Positions 12,204-23,739 of a stretch of 64,000 nucleotides of DNA are shown here, one piece after another. The stretch lies in the NCBI RefSeq assembly GCF_031755915.1, contig NC_083386.1, positions 2,568,501-2,632,500 on the forward strand, given 5' to 3'. Source of the DNA: Ziziphus jujuba. Lineage: Eukaryota > Streptophyta > Magnoliopsida > Rosales > Rhamnaceae. The notes beneath the pieces were generated by a model. That model was not told the origin of the DNA. It ran no database searches and saw only the letters and a list, made by a program, of their open reading frames with translations. Numbering within the stretch: position 1 is the stretch's first letter; each line of letters starts with the position of its first letter. The position numbers and the translations under genes are program-made.

Positions 12204-12912
12204 TGTGAAGTCCCACATCGATTGGAAAGCGGAACGAAGCACACCTTATAAGGTGGTATAGATACCTTTCCCGTACGACACGTTCCCATGAGGGAAAGTA
12301 AAACTATGAAGGGTAGGATTGGGCTCACCACCTAGCTTCAAAAGCGGACCATATCGTGATTGGGCCTAGACGCCCGTGACAGTGGGACTGGTAGGTAGGG
12401 GTTGTAAGAGGATTCCTCCTAACCATTACGACACTTTTTGACAAAACCTTGAGGGCTGGGTTGTAAGATGATTCTCCAAGCCCAAAGAGGACAATATCGG
12501 ACGCGGGTGGTCTAGGCTGTTACAGTTGGTATCAAAGCCAATACCCAGATCGGTATGCCAGCGAGGACGCCGGACCCCAAGGGGGGAGGATCGTGAAGTC
12601 CCACATCGGTTGGAAAGGAGAATGAAGCACGCCTTATAAGGTGGTGTGGATACCTTTCTCGTATGACGCATTCCCATGAGGGAAAGTAAAACCGTGAGGG
12701 GTAGGATTGGGCTCACCACCTAGCTTCTAAAGCGGACAATATCGTAATTGGGCCTAGACGTCCGTGCCAGTGGGACTGGTAGGTAGGGATTGTAAGAGGA
12801 TTCCCCCTAACCATTACTATGCGTTTTGACAAAACCTTGAGGGCTGGGTTGTAAGAGGATTTTTCCGATCCAAAGAGGACAATATCAAACGCAAGTGGTC
12901 TGGACTGTTACA
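12204..12912 (+). mobile_element. Complete TRIM (miniature LTR retrotransposon), 709 bp
   Basis: Two direct repeats of equal length (12204-12524 and 12592-12912, 321 bp each) are separated by 67 bp. The first ends TGTTACA and is followed at once by TGGTATCAAAGC, a tRNA-iMet primer site. The second is preceded by a purine tract (AAGGGGGGAGGAT, 12579-12591). The flanks are AAAAT on both sides (12199-12203 and 12913-12917), a perfect TSD. No coding capacity, as expected for TRIMs. The second LTR starts CG instead of TG, a point change. The homologous repeat at 46.5-47.1 kb shows the empty site. Confidence 0.95.
12527..12538 (+). other. Primer-binding site of the TRIM
   Basis: TGGTATCAAAGC differs by one base from the complement of the plant initiator-Met tRNA 3' end (TGGTATCAGAGC). 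It sits two bases after the left LTR. Confidence 0.85.
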
Positions 12913-13150
12913 AAAATAATATAAAATATATGGATCAAGTGGGTCAAATGTGTTTATGATTAATTTATATTCATCCAAAAAACTTAACATGCTAACAAGT
13001 CATATAATAAATAATCTATTAAATTAATAAATGAATCTGAATATGAATATATTCCCCCATTGGTTTAATATATCATTATTGATTGAGTAAAATTTAAGAT
13101 AAATGCGATAGGATATGAATTCATTTCAACATAAATCGTTGCAAAGTTTA

Positions 13151-14839
13151 AGGTGTAAGATTTAGGTGGATTTTTATTAACAAAAAACAAAAAAGATTCA
13201 GGTGGATTTTAATGTGGAAGAATAATTAAATAATAAAAAGGAAGTTTATTATTACTGTGGATCCTTAAAATATATTGCATTTCATAAAGAGTAGTTCTAG
13301 TTGTACTACCATTTAGACTCTATACAGTTTCATTATTAATTTACATTTTTATTCCCATTTAAAATTACTATTAAAGATATTTGTTAATTAAATCTATTTA
13401 AATAATTTCTTTATACAGCCTCATTTTTCCTCTCAAATAATATGATAAATATATCCATCTAATTTATACTCCATTAAAAATTAAGATTGCAAAAACGACA
13501 ATTATTCACAAATTATGAAAGCTAAAAAATATGAAACAATAAGATGAATTTGGTTTTTTCTTTATTTCTTTCTATATTGTGATGATTGCTTTAGTTTGGA
13601 TTTCTTTTTCTATCGCTTACCAACAACCAAGTGGGAACAATACTCTTATATTTGATCCTAGTATATTAAAATTCGTCTTTTATTTGAAAGTTTAAAACTG
13701 AACATTTTTTAATTGTTAAGAAGTGCTCATCCAAACATTATTAAGATGTTTACAATTCGTCTTTTACCGAAGTTTAAAATGGAACATTTTTTAATTGTTC
13801 AGAAGTGTCCATCAGAACATTATTAAGATGTTTAACTTTTATCTATCGAACATTGTATGTATATACAGATAGTACATAACGTACATTATGAAGTATGCCA
13901 ATTTTTTTTTTTTAAATCATGGATAATTTATATGTAACTGAATGTAAAAAATATGCAGGATGAAAAAGATATAGATAATGGAATTGTCTTGAAAAATGAG
14001 ATGAAAAAATAATAATAAAGCTTTTTGGTCTTGAAAAGAGCAATTATCTTGAAAAATAAGATGATCATGTCAATCCCAATCTCCACTGCCCTCCATTGTT
14101 CGCTGATTTTTTTGCTTTTAAATAAATAATCTTTTATGTCATTAAAGAAAAAGAAAAAATAAAAACTAACCCTAATTCAAAACGATAAATAAGAAAGAAG
14201 AGAATAAGAATATTTTAGTAAAATTAATTTTTATGAGACTGTATATAGTTATTTTAGAATGGTAAAAAAAAATTTTATTTATAAAAGATATGTAATTTTG
14301 AAATTGTATGAATTATGAATATTTCATGAATAAATAATATTATATTAAGTAATTTTAGATTTTTCATATATTTAAATAGTAGTGTATAAAGAGTAGAACT
14401 GTAAAAAGTTATTTTGAAATTGTAAAAAGAGCCACTCTTTCATAAATTGGTTCTAAAACCCTTTTTTTTTTTTTTTTTTTTAAACAAATTCATCCTCAAC
14501 CTTGGCTTTCCTTATCACCATCGTCCTTTTTTTTTTTAAATTTTGTCTAATTTGGGAGGTTAAACGCACATGTCACTCGTGTGGGGTCATTTTAAAGGGT
14601 GACGGTGATCTTTTTACGTCTACCTTCTTATTTATTTATTTATTTATTTTGCTAATTTACATCTACCTTCTTATTTTCTTCACAATTTTATAATTTATGA
14701 TATTTATAATTTACAATTTTACAATTATTCCGGTAGTTGTGCTCCCTCTCTCACAAACGTATGGTGCCCCATGCCGGCCACAAGCCGCGTGCTGTGCTCC
14801 GCGCAAGCACTAGAAATTTTCTGCCAAAAAAAATATGTT
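13151..14839. other. Gene-free AT-rich interval with one tandem duplication
   Basis: No coding signal. An imperfect 82-bp tandem duplication lies at about 13668-13831 (two copies of 'attcgtcttt.' ... 'gaacattttttaattgtt.' ... 'cattattaagatgttta'). A poly-T run lies at 14461-14482. A short GC-richer island at 14739-14815 contains 'ccggccac' and 'cgcgcaagcac' but no open frame. Confidence 0.6.
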
Positions 14840-14966
14840 TGGTGATACTCAGATTTTTATCATGAGTCATGACTACTCGCTATTACCTACATAGTTGATT
14901 TTCGCCAATTTTCGTCAATTTATATATAATATATTGGACTTTTCTGCAAAATTCTTTATCCAAATT

Positions 14967-15018
<52 letters not shown>

Positions 15019-16060
15019 ATTTGTTTAAACATTAAATTTAGATGGGAAAGTATGTTTATTAATTTCAACTTGACCTTGAAACAGACATCTGATTAACCAA
15101 AGACCCGATATTACCCCAAAAAAAAAGGAATAAATAAACAAAGACCCGATTCCTAAGGAACGTATTCGTTAAACACATAGCTGATTACCAAGATTGATTT
15201 TTTTGCTACGGTACAGAAACGAAAAGAAAACAAAACATAACAACATCTGCCTAGAAAAGGCAATAAAAAAAAAAAAACCATTTTTCTAATATATATATAT
15301 ATATAATATCTTTTCCTTTTTTCATTACAATTATCTTCTCTTTTTTGTGTTGAATTTTTAAATTATAATTTTATAATTATAAACATAAATAATTTATCAA
15401 TTAAATTAATCTCGTTTAACCCTAACATTTAATATCTCCTAATTAGCAAGTTGGCATAAATAAATAAAAATATTACCACGTTGTGGACGTATACACGGGG
15501 CGCGAGAGTTGCAAATTACCAATTAGATGTTGTTGTCGCTTGGTGGATGCCTGATTAAAAATATTCTTTTTTTATTCTTCAATATTATATTACAAGCAAC
15601 CGCTTTCACTGTCCATATGTTTGGTATAACAGTCAGATTTTCATCATGACTGATCGCTATTAGCTACTTATTTGATGCCAATATTTATACATATTTATGT
15701 ATAATATATTGGACTTTTCTGCAAATTCTTTATCCAAATTCTTTAAGAGAGTTGACTTAGCATTTTTTTTTTTTGTTTTAAAGAATACAATACATATATA
15801 TATTTATATATATTTGTTCAAACATCAAGTTCAGATGGGAAATTATATTTTTCAATTTCAACTTGACCTTGAAACAGACATCTGATTAATCAAAGACCCG
15901 ATTTAAAAATAAATAAATAAAAATTAAACAAAGACCCGATTGCTAAGGAACATATTCATTAAACACATACCTGATTACCAAGGAACGTATTGATTTTTGC
16001 TACAGTATAGAAACGAAAAGCAAACAAAACATAATAACATCTACCTAGAAAAGGCGAAAA
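14840..16060. repeat. Direct duplication of a non-coding segment (about 430 bp, spaced about 780 bp)
   Basis: 14840-15290 and 15620-16060 share the same ordered phrases: 'taatatattggacttttctgcaaa', 'ttctttatccaaatt', an (AT)n tract, 'aacttgaccttgaaacagac', 'caaagacccgat' and 'aaacacata.ctgattacca'. The copies differ by substitutions and small indels, so this is an old duplication. No gene is seen inside. Confidence 0.8.
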
Positions 16061-17900
16061 GTATCTCTAATATTAACAAAGCCGTCATCCCTAAAGAGGA
16101 AGACATTCATCCAGTAAGAAGGCAATTTTCAAGCTCCTTGACCAAATACGTTGGGAAAATAATAAGTTGAATGAAGAAAACAATTGAAGTATACATGCTT
16201 CATGAGTAACTTGATTGCAAATTCTTGACACCCAATTGAAAGAGCTAACTTGTAAAGCCGGAAACCAAAATCTGAACCTGATTAATTAAAATAAATAAAT
16301 AAAAACACGTTTCCCAACAAATTGTAGAACAATCTCCATTACCCAAAAAAAAATAATAATAAATAAAAAGAAAAAAAAGAAAGAAAAGAAAGAAAGAAAA
16401 AAAAAATGCTATTTCTATTTCTCGCCAATGGTGGTGTCACTAATGGTAACTTACAATATGATAATTTTCCTCTCGTCGTAATTTATATGGCAATATAATT
16501 TGTAGAGCATTATGTGTTGGCTTTAGTTTATGATAGCTGTATATTATGAAAGAATAGTAAAAACTCTGCTGAAACAAATATTTATTTTTTTAAATCTAAT
16601 TAATATTTAGTAAGCTTTTATTTCAAGCTTGCTAAAAATCACAACATTTAAATTTGAACATTTGGTAAAGAACCTACTGAATTCTTGTTTATCCTTTATT
16701 ATATATAATTACCAAAATAGCAAGATATAAATGATTATTTTCTTATGTATAAATATATATTATTTCTATATATAAAGGAGGAAAAATGAATTTATTACTA
16801 GTTAAAAAATATAATAGTAATTTTAATTGTAAGATCCTGATTATGAGGAAAGATTCTTAGAAGCTATGTTTGGTTACTTCTCAGATTTTGGCTTTTGGAG
16901 GAGGTAAATTATTAAAGAATCCAAAATTTATATGTTTACCTAATGATACATTTAATAATAAAAAAAAGGGATTTACACTGCAAAATTTAATAACAAACTA
17001 CATTTTTAATTAATTTTTAATATTTTTAAAATATCATTTGTTAAAAGGTCACAAGTACTTTTAAGTACATAAAGGGAATAAGACTAACTTACTACATATA
17101 CCACAATGGAGCTTTAGAAAAATAATAAACTCTAAAGACAATGGAGTTTAGCGATCAAAAAGGAAAAGAACACAAAAATGATTGACATATTATTCTTTTC
17201 AACCTTGAAAATATAAGTATTTAGCTTTTATAATTCATTTGTTTTATCTGTATTTTATTTTTTTTAGTTTTTACTTTATCTATTTTTAGTATCAATTGTT
17301 TTAATTTTCATCATATATACTTTGACTTTCTTTGATATAGTAGCTTGAATACTATGAATAGGTATGAAATCTGTATACAGGAGAAAGTAATTACTCCAAC
17401 GATATGTGTCATTGTCTAGTATATACATAACGGAGATGATTTAAACAAATTTGAGTTCTATTTGCCAGTCATATCGATTCCATTTGACTTATATAATCCA
17501 CATAAAAAAAATATAAAAAGTAGTCATCCGATATATATAACTCAACAATTTGAACTTTTTTGAGTCTTGTATATCAAAAATATCTATTTTATCCAAATTA
17601 TGTAAGCTGAATGATTTAAACCCATCTAGGTTTATATACAGACATGTCTTGTTTCATCTAGAAAATATAATCGAGATGAAAAATGAATGATACATAAAGT
17701 AGCATTCTAATATACATAACTCAGATGATTTGAACTCATTTGAGTTCTGTATACTAAATGTATCCATTCCATCAAAATTATCTAATATAGATAGAAACGA
17801 AGGATATGCAAAACTGGCTGCTACAGTGACCAAATGGTAATGTGATTGGCTAATCGCCGAACCCCCAAATGGATTAATCAGTAAACTCCTCCGAAATTGA
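16061..17900. other. Gene-free AT-rich interval
   Basis: Poly-A/AG-rich low complexity at 16345-16406. From about 17400 to 17780 there are three diverged copies, roughly 130-160 bp apart, of a unit built on 'atatacataac..agatgattt' and 'tttgagttctgtata'. No coding signal. Confidence 0.55.
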
Positions 17901-19281
17901 TATGACACCCCGATTCGGTAAAACGCTTAGAATTTGAACTTTTAACCAAATTGATCGGAGTTGACCAGATGGATCCCACAGTTAACTGTTTGGTATAGCC
18001 AAGGTTTCATTTTGACCAGCCATTATTGTAACACCCCGTCCTGAAGTACATCGGAAATTTCTAAAATTTGACCAAGGTTGACCAAGTTTGGCCGTCGTTG
18101 ACCGAGAAGGGGTCAAATGTTGACTTTTTGCTCCTGATGGAATTTCACATCGACCGAGGTCCCATTAAAAAGTACACATTGGTACGAGTTCATAGACTAG
18201 TAGCACATCGAAAACGGAGCTACGGTTTGAAAGTTATGAGCAAAACAAGTTGAGATCCAAACTGTCCAAGGGGTGCCGAAGTTGACTTTTTGATCATGCA
18301 AAATTGAGCTTTGACTCATATATGGTTGTGAAGTACTCATCGATACGAGTTCATAGACTAGCGGTACGTCGGATTTGGACATGTGATTTGAAAGTTATGG
18401 ACCTGTAGAGTTTTTCAAATACAGTATTATTTTAATATTATTTTTAATATGTGAACAGTGTGTCACATGTGGCTTAATAAAGGGTGCCATGTGTCACAAC
18501 GGTGAGATGCCACATGTCAACCATGATTAAATACCATAATATTTTATTATTATTCTATACAATAATATTATTTTAATATTATTTAATTATTTTCTTTTAT
18601 TTTCTTTTTCTTTTCTTTTATTTTCTTTTCCTTTTCCTCCTCTCGGGTCCTTGCTACTTCTCAATTTCTGGTCACCGGACGGCCACACGCACCGGCCAGG
18701 GAAGGAGTCCATTTCCCGGCGATGCCAACCTCCAATTTTCCCTGCCAAACGCCGCCGGACGCGCCCAGATCGGGCTGGTGAAGTCGGCGGAGGTAGGTTT
18801 GAGTTTTCCCGCGATTCTCGCAGTTTCCGGCCAGCCTAGTCCAATTTTCCACCCCTTTCCCCCTATTTTGGTCTTTTGAGTTCAAATGTGGTCTCCAATT
18901 GTTTAAATTCGAAGTGGTTCGCGAGTTATAAGGAGGTAAAATTCGACCAGTACCTCCCGGGAAAATTCCGACCACCACCGGTGGAATTGGGGCCAATGGA
19001 GGCCAGTAATGCTATCCTCGTTCCATAAGTTTCGTTTCGGAGCACATATGAGTCATGGAATGGATCCTATGGAGGATTTTGGTTGGATTGCGTGCTTGAG
19101 GTGAGTGACCACCTTCAAAACTATTTTGGGGACTATTAAAAATATATATTTTATGTTATTTGAAATTATGAAAAATAAATGTGTTTGATATTGAGAGGAA
19201 TTGATATTTAAAATTTATAATGTCAAATTATGATTGATTAATATATGAATTATCACCGAATTATATTTTGGGATTGTGAAA

Positions 19282-19317
<36 letters not shown>

Positions 19318-19395
19318 GCTAATTGAATTTATGAAAAATGTGCTATATATGTTTAATATTTAAGAAATTGTTATTTGAGTTATGATGATGATTTA

Positions 19396-22300
19396 TGTAA
19401 CACCCCGTCCCGAAGTACATCGGAAATTTCTAAAATTTGACCAAAGTTGACCGAGTTTGACCGTCGTTGACCGAGAAGGGGTCAAATGTTGACTTTTTGT
19501 TCATAATGGAATTTCACATTGACCGAGGATCCCGTTACAAAGTACATGTTGTCACGAGTTCATACACTAGTAGCACATCAAAAAGGGAGTTACGGTTTGA
19601 AAGTTATGAGCAAAACAAGTTGAGGTCCAAACTGTCCAAGGGGTGCCGGAGTTGACTTTTTGATCATGCAAAGTTGAGCTTTGACTCATACATGGTTGTG
19701 AAGTGCTCATTGATACGAGTTCATAGATTAGCGGTACATCCGATTTGGACATGTGGTTTGAAAGTTATGGATCTGTAGAATTTTCCAAATACAGTATTAT
19801 TTTAATATTATTTTTTAAATTGTGAACAGTATGCAACGTGTGACTTAATAAAAGATGCCATGTGTCACAATGGTGAGATGCCACATGTCAACCATAATTA
19901 AATATTATATTATTTTATACAATAATATTATTTTAATATTATTTAATTATTTCTTTTATTTTCTTTTTCTTTCTTTTTCTTTTCTTTTTCTTTTCTTTTT
20001 TTCTTTTTTTATTCCTTCCCCCACGTGGGAAAAAGACCCCCCCCCCCCCCAAACCTTCTTCTTCTTCTCCTTCTTTGTTCATTTTCTCCTTCTCGTCGAT
20101 ATATCTTTCTCCCTACTACACCTTTTCCGGCCACCGGTGAAGCCTAACCGTTGGCGAGATCAAGCACCAAGTTTGGCGGCCGGACGATCGACGATGGGCC
20201 CAGATCGGCGGTTGAAGCCGGCGGCGGCTCATTTTGTTTTTCCTGTGATTCTCGCCTTTTCCGGCCAGTCCAGTCCGAATTGCCACCCCTTTCCCCCTAT
20301 TTTGGATCCTCTGAGTTCAAATATGGTCTCCAATTATTTAAATTCGAAATGGTTCATGAGTTATGAGGAGGTGAAATTCGGCCGGTACTTCCCGGGCAAA
20401 TTCTGACCACCGCCGGTGGAATTGGGGTCAATGGAGGCTGGTAATGCGCTTCTCGTTTCACAAGCTTTGATTCAGTATATTACTCGTGAATTATGGTCTC
20501 CAATTGTTTAAATTTGAAATGGTTCGTGAGTTATGAGGAGGTGAAGTTCGGCCGGTACTTCCCGGGCAAATTCCGACCACCACTGGTGGAATTAGGGTCA
20601 ATGGAGGCCGGTAATGCGATCCTCGTTTCACAAGGTTCGATTAAGTATATTACTCATGAATTATGGTTAACGTTTATGTTAAACCCCCCGGGTACCGGAT
20701 ATTATTTACCCGAATAAAATATTAATTTATTTGATATATGTAATGTTGTTGTTCTAGGAGCACGTGTGCCTCGTGGAATTGATCCCATGGAGGATCTTGG
20801 ATTAATTGCGTGCTCCAGGTGAGTGAGCCACCTTCAAAATTATTTTGGGATGTTGAAATATATATATTTTGTGTTAATTGGTTATTTGAAAAATATGTTT
20901 TATGTGTTAAATATTTAGTAAATTTATATTTGAAATTTTGATGGCACAATTTGAATAAATTGAAATATATGATTTTTGATAAATTATGGGAATCTAGATT
21001 TTATGACAATTTGATATTTAAAGGAATTGTAAAAGTAATATTATTTGATTTATTACGGAATTTATTTGTGAATTTATTTTGATTAATAAAAAATGTGTTT
21101 ATATAAATTTATGCATTGTGGAAATTATTTTATGGTATTGAGGATTTGTGGAATTAAATTATATATGAAATTCATGTGGTTTTAATATTATTTTTGGGCA
21201 TGATTTGATTTTAAATATTTCAAGGAAATATTGGTTTAAGTTTGGTGGTTTCAAATCATATAATTTTGCCCTTGGAATATTATTTAATTGATTTTATGAT
21301 TTGGGGAAAAATTATTTGTACATTATTATCGGTGGATTTATGCTGGAAATATTAAAGGAAATGTGGGAATGTGAATTTGAAAAAAATGATATAATTCCTA
21401 CGGTGAATTTTGGAAAAACCTGGTATTTTAATAAATTTAGTAATTGATTTTAGACGCACTCATACAGTACTGGTGTTCTGTACTGTGTATGTGGATGAAC
21501 GCGCAAGTTATAATATTTCCCATGAGTTGCCATTGGACCGAGGATAGGCAAGTTTGATATTGGCCATAAGCCGCCCCCCTCCATGGCCAGGATGACGGTT
21601 TAAGCAGCATTGCTGTCGGGATGCCGAAGCGACCGTATGCAAGTTTCTCACTTAACCTCTCGTTACACGGTGCTCGGGACGCTTGGTATCGTGGGACATC
21701 ACTGGTATATAGTGTGGTGCGTCAAGTAGCTTTTGATATTATTTCCAAATAATAATGGTTTTAAGAGTATTTAAAATAAAAATGTATCTAATGGAATTTT
21801 TATAATTTATTTAATCAATGTTTCTAAAATGCATTTTAACTTGATTATTTTACTATTTAATTGGATTGGTGTTTTCAAATAAATTCTTTTATAGTTTTAT
21901 CATTTACTTCAAATAGATGATTAAATTGATTTAAGCATTTCTTTTATTAATTAAATGATTTATTTTACTATTTATATTGATTTGCTGATTTTAAAGCCAT
22001 TTTACTATGTTTTTACCAATTATTTTAAATGGAGGTTTTAATTTGATTTAATTTCCCCTTTGCTTAATTCTTCAATAAATTGATTTATTTTAATTAAACA
22101 ATTATTTCATGAATTGTCTTAATGTAAGTTTCATTAAAATTTTTGTATTATTTGTTTATGACATTTATTAATCATTTAATAATTGTTACGAAATTATTTT
22201 TATTTCTATTCCTATTTTATTTTCATTATAAATTTTGGATGCTTGATTTATTATATTTCATTTGATATTTAGTTGACTAATTGATTCCTTTGTTTTCGGG

Positions 22301-22956
22301 GAATACAAATAACAGGTTTTGCGAAAATGTTTTAAAAAGGGAAACTTTTCCAACGGAGTGAATGGTGAGGGTTTTGAGAGAAAATATTATTTTCAATTAA
22401 TTATTATTTATTTACTTATTTTTCTCAATTAATCAAATGTACTATAATTATTGTTGCTTTATAATTGTACAGTAGATAGGGTCACTCACTGAGATGATTA
22501 GCATATCATATTTCTAAATTCCGTTCCCCTAGGTACAAGGATTGGGAGATGTTGATCGTCCGGGGCGAACCCGATGTCTCAGTTCATTGCCAAAAGTTCA
22601 ATAAGCATTTCTTCCCTTTTTCCTCTTCATCTTGTATTGCTTCCTTATCAGACATTGAATAAATTTTATATTTACTTGTATAATGCTCTGTATACTGTAT
22701 TGGACACATTTTATTAAATACTACATTAATTCCCTATTATTATTTTGGAGTGCTGTAAATTTGTGGAAACAAATTGTACTAAGGTGGGAGGAATAAAGGG
22801 TGTATATAGAAGTGTATTTTCAGCGCAGGAAAATTGTGGTAAGTCCAACCCTTAAGGGAGGTTCTGCCGGATTTTCCATTGGAGGATCCGGTAGGGTTTT
22901 CCTGAGATCAGGGCTTGTCTAGGGTTCCGGTGAGGGATCTTGGACGGGTCCTGACA
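19396..22956 (+). mobile_element. Solo LTR, third layer (3561 bp), subfamily B
   Basis: Starts TGTAACACCCCGTCCCGAAG and ends GACGGGTCCTGACA. It is flanked by ATTTA on both sides (19391-19395 and 22957-22961), a perfect TSD inside the second-layer LTR. It is longer than its relatives partly because of a 170-bp tandem duplication at 20323-20662. No primer site or coding region, so it is a solo LTR. Confidence 0.95.
20323..20662. repeat. 170-bp tandem duplication inside the third-layer LTR
   Basis: The block from 'atggtctccaatt.tttaaa' to 'tattactc.tgaatt' occurs at 20323 and again at 20493, about 95% alike by eye. The 1334 and 23740 LTRs have no such doubling. Confidence 0.9.
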
Positions 22957-23739
22957 ATTTATGTTGACTTAGTGCATGTATTGCATCAAAAATTATACTT
23001 TGGGTTTTTAAATAAATTATGTTTTAAATTGTTATTAAATTTATTTTTGAATTTATGATGCCAAAAGTTTATTGATTTAAGCATATATTGCATGGAATTC
23101 ATATATTTGGTTTTAAAGAAGTTATGGATTTAAATTATGATGGATTATTGTTAAATTTATATTATGGAATTTATTGAGTATAATGAATGTACTTATATGG
23201 ATTTAAGCAAATATGAAATTTATGTGATTTTGATATAAATTAATTCTAAGATTTTGAGAAAAATAATTGTATTAAAGTATTGAGTTCAGAATCCGTATTT
23301 ATACGTTTGATTATTTATGGATCAGGTTTTCATGGTGTTGAAAATTGTTATATTTAAATGGATGGATTTGAAATTGATGAATTTTATAGTGATGGATTTA
23401 TGTTGAGGATTAAAGAAAAAATGTGGGATTATGAATTTGAAAAATGGTCTAATTCCCACGGTGAGTTTGCAAAAATTGTTATTTTTTTAAAATAATATGG
23501 TTATTATTTTAGACGCACTCATACAGTACTGGTGTTCTGTACCGTGTATGTGGATGAGCGCGCAAGTTATAATATCTCCCGTGAGTTGTCATCGGACCCA
23601 GGGCAGGCAAGTTTGATATTGGCCATAAGCCGCCCCTCTTCATGGCCTGGTTGACGGTTTAAGCAATGGTGCTGTCGGGATGCCGAAGCGACCGTATCCA
23701 AGTTTCTCTTTTTAACCTCCCCTCAGATGGTGCTCGGGA

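Larger units (their letters stand above)
11881..13150. repeat. Dispersed non-coding repeat, copy 1 (split by the TRIM)
   Basis: The blocks 11.9-12.2 kb and 12.92-13.15 kb match 46.5-47.12 kb in the same order: 'tagtttttatgattata', 'tttgtttaaatatattttgatagctaaaaa', a 'tcaataaaaa' block, 'ataaaatatatgg.tcaa.tgggt', and 'taataaat.attaaatta'. The other copy has no TRIM at the corresponding point. Family unknown; it may have been part of the Harbinger intron or a separate repeat. Confidence 0.7.

Noticed and set aside
12426..12719. 97-codon minus-strand frame
   Set aside because: Antisense to the TRIM and spans its LTR junctions. TRIMs are non-coding.
12204..12912. Possible Cassandra element (TRIM with 5S rRNA-like LTRs)
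   Set aside because: I looked for 5S rRNA promoter-like words in the 321-bp LTRs and saw none, so only the general TRIM call is kept.
19855..20406. 183-codon plus-strand frame with Phe-rich start
   Set aside because: Built on a TTTTCT-rich low-complexity part of the third-layer LTR. It is not conserved in frame in other copies.
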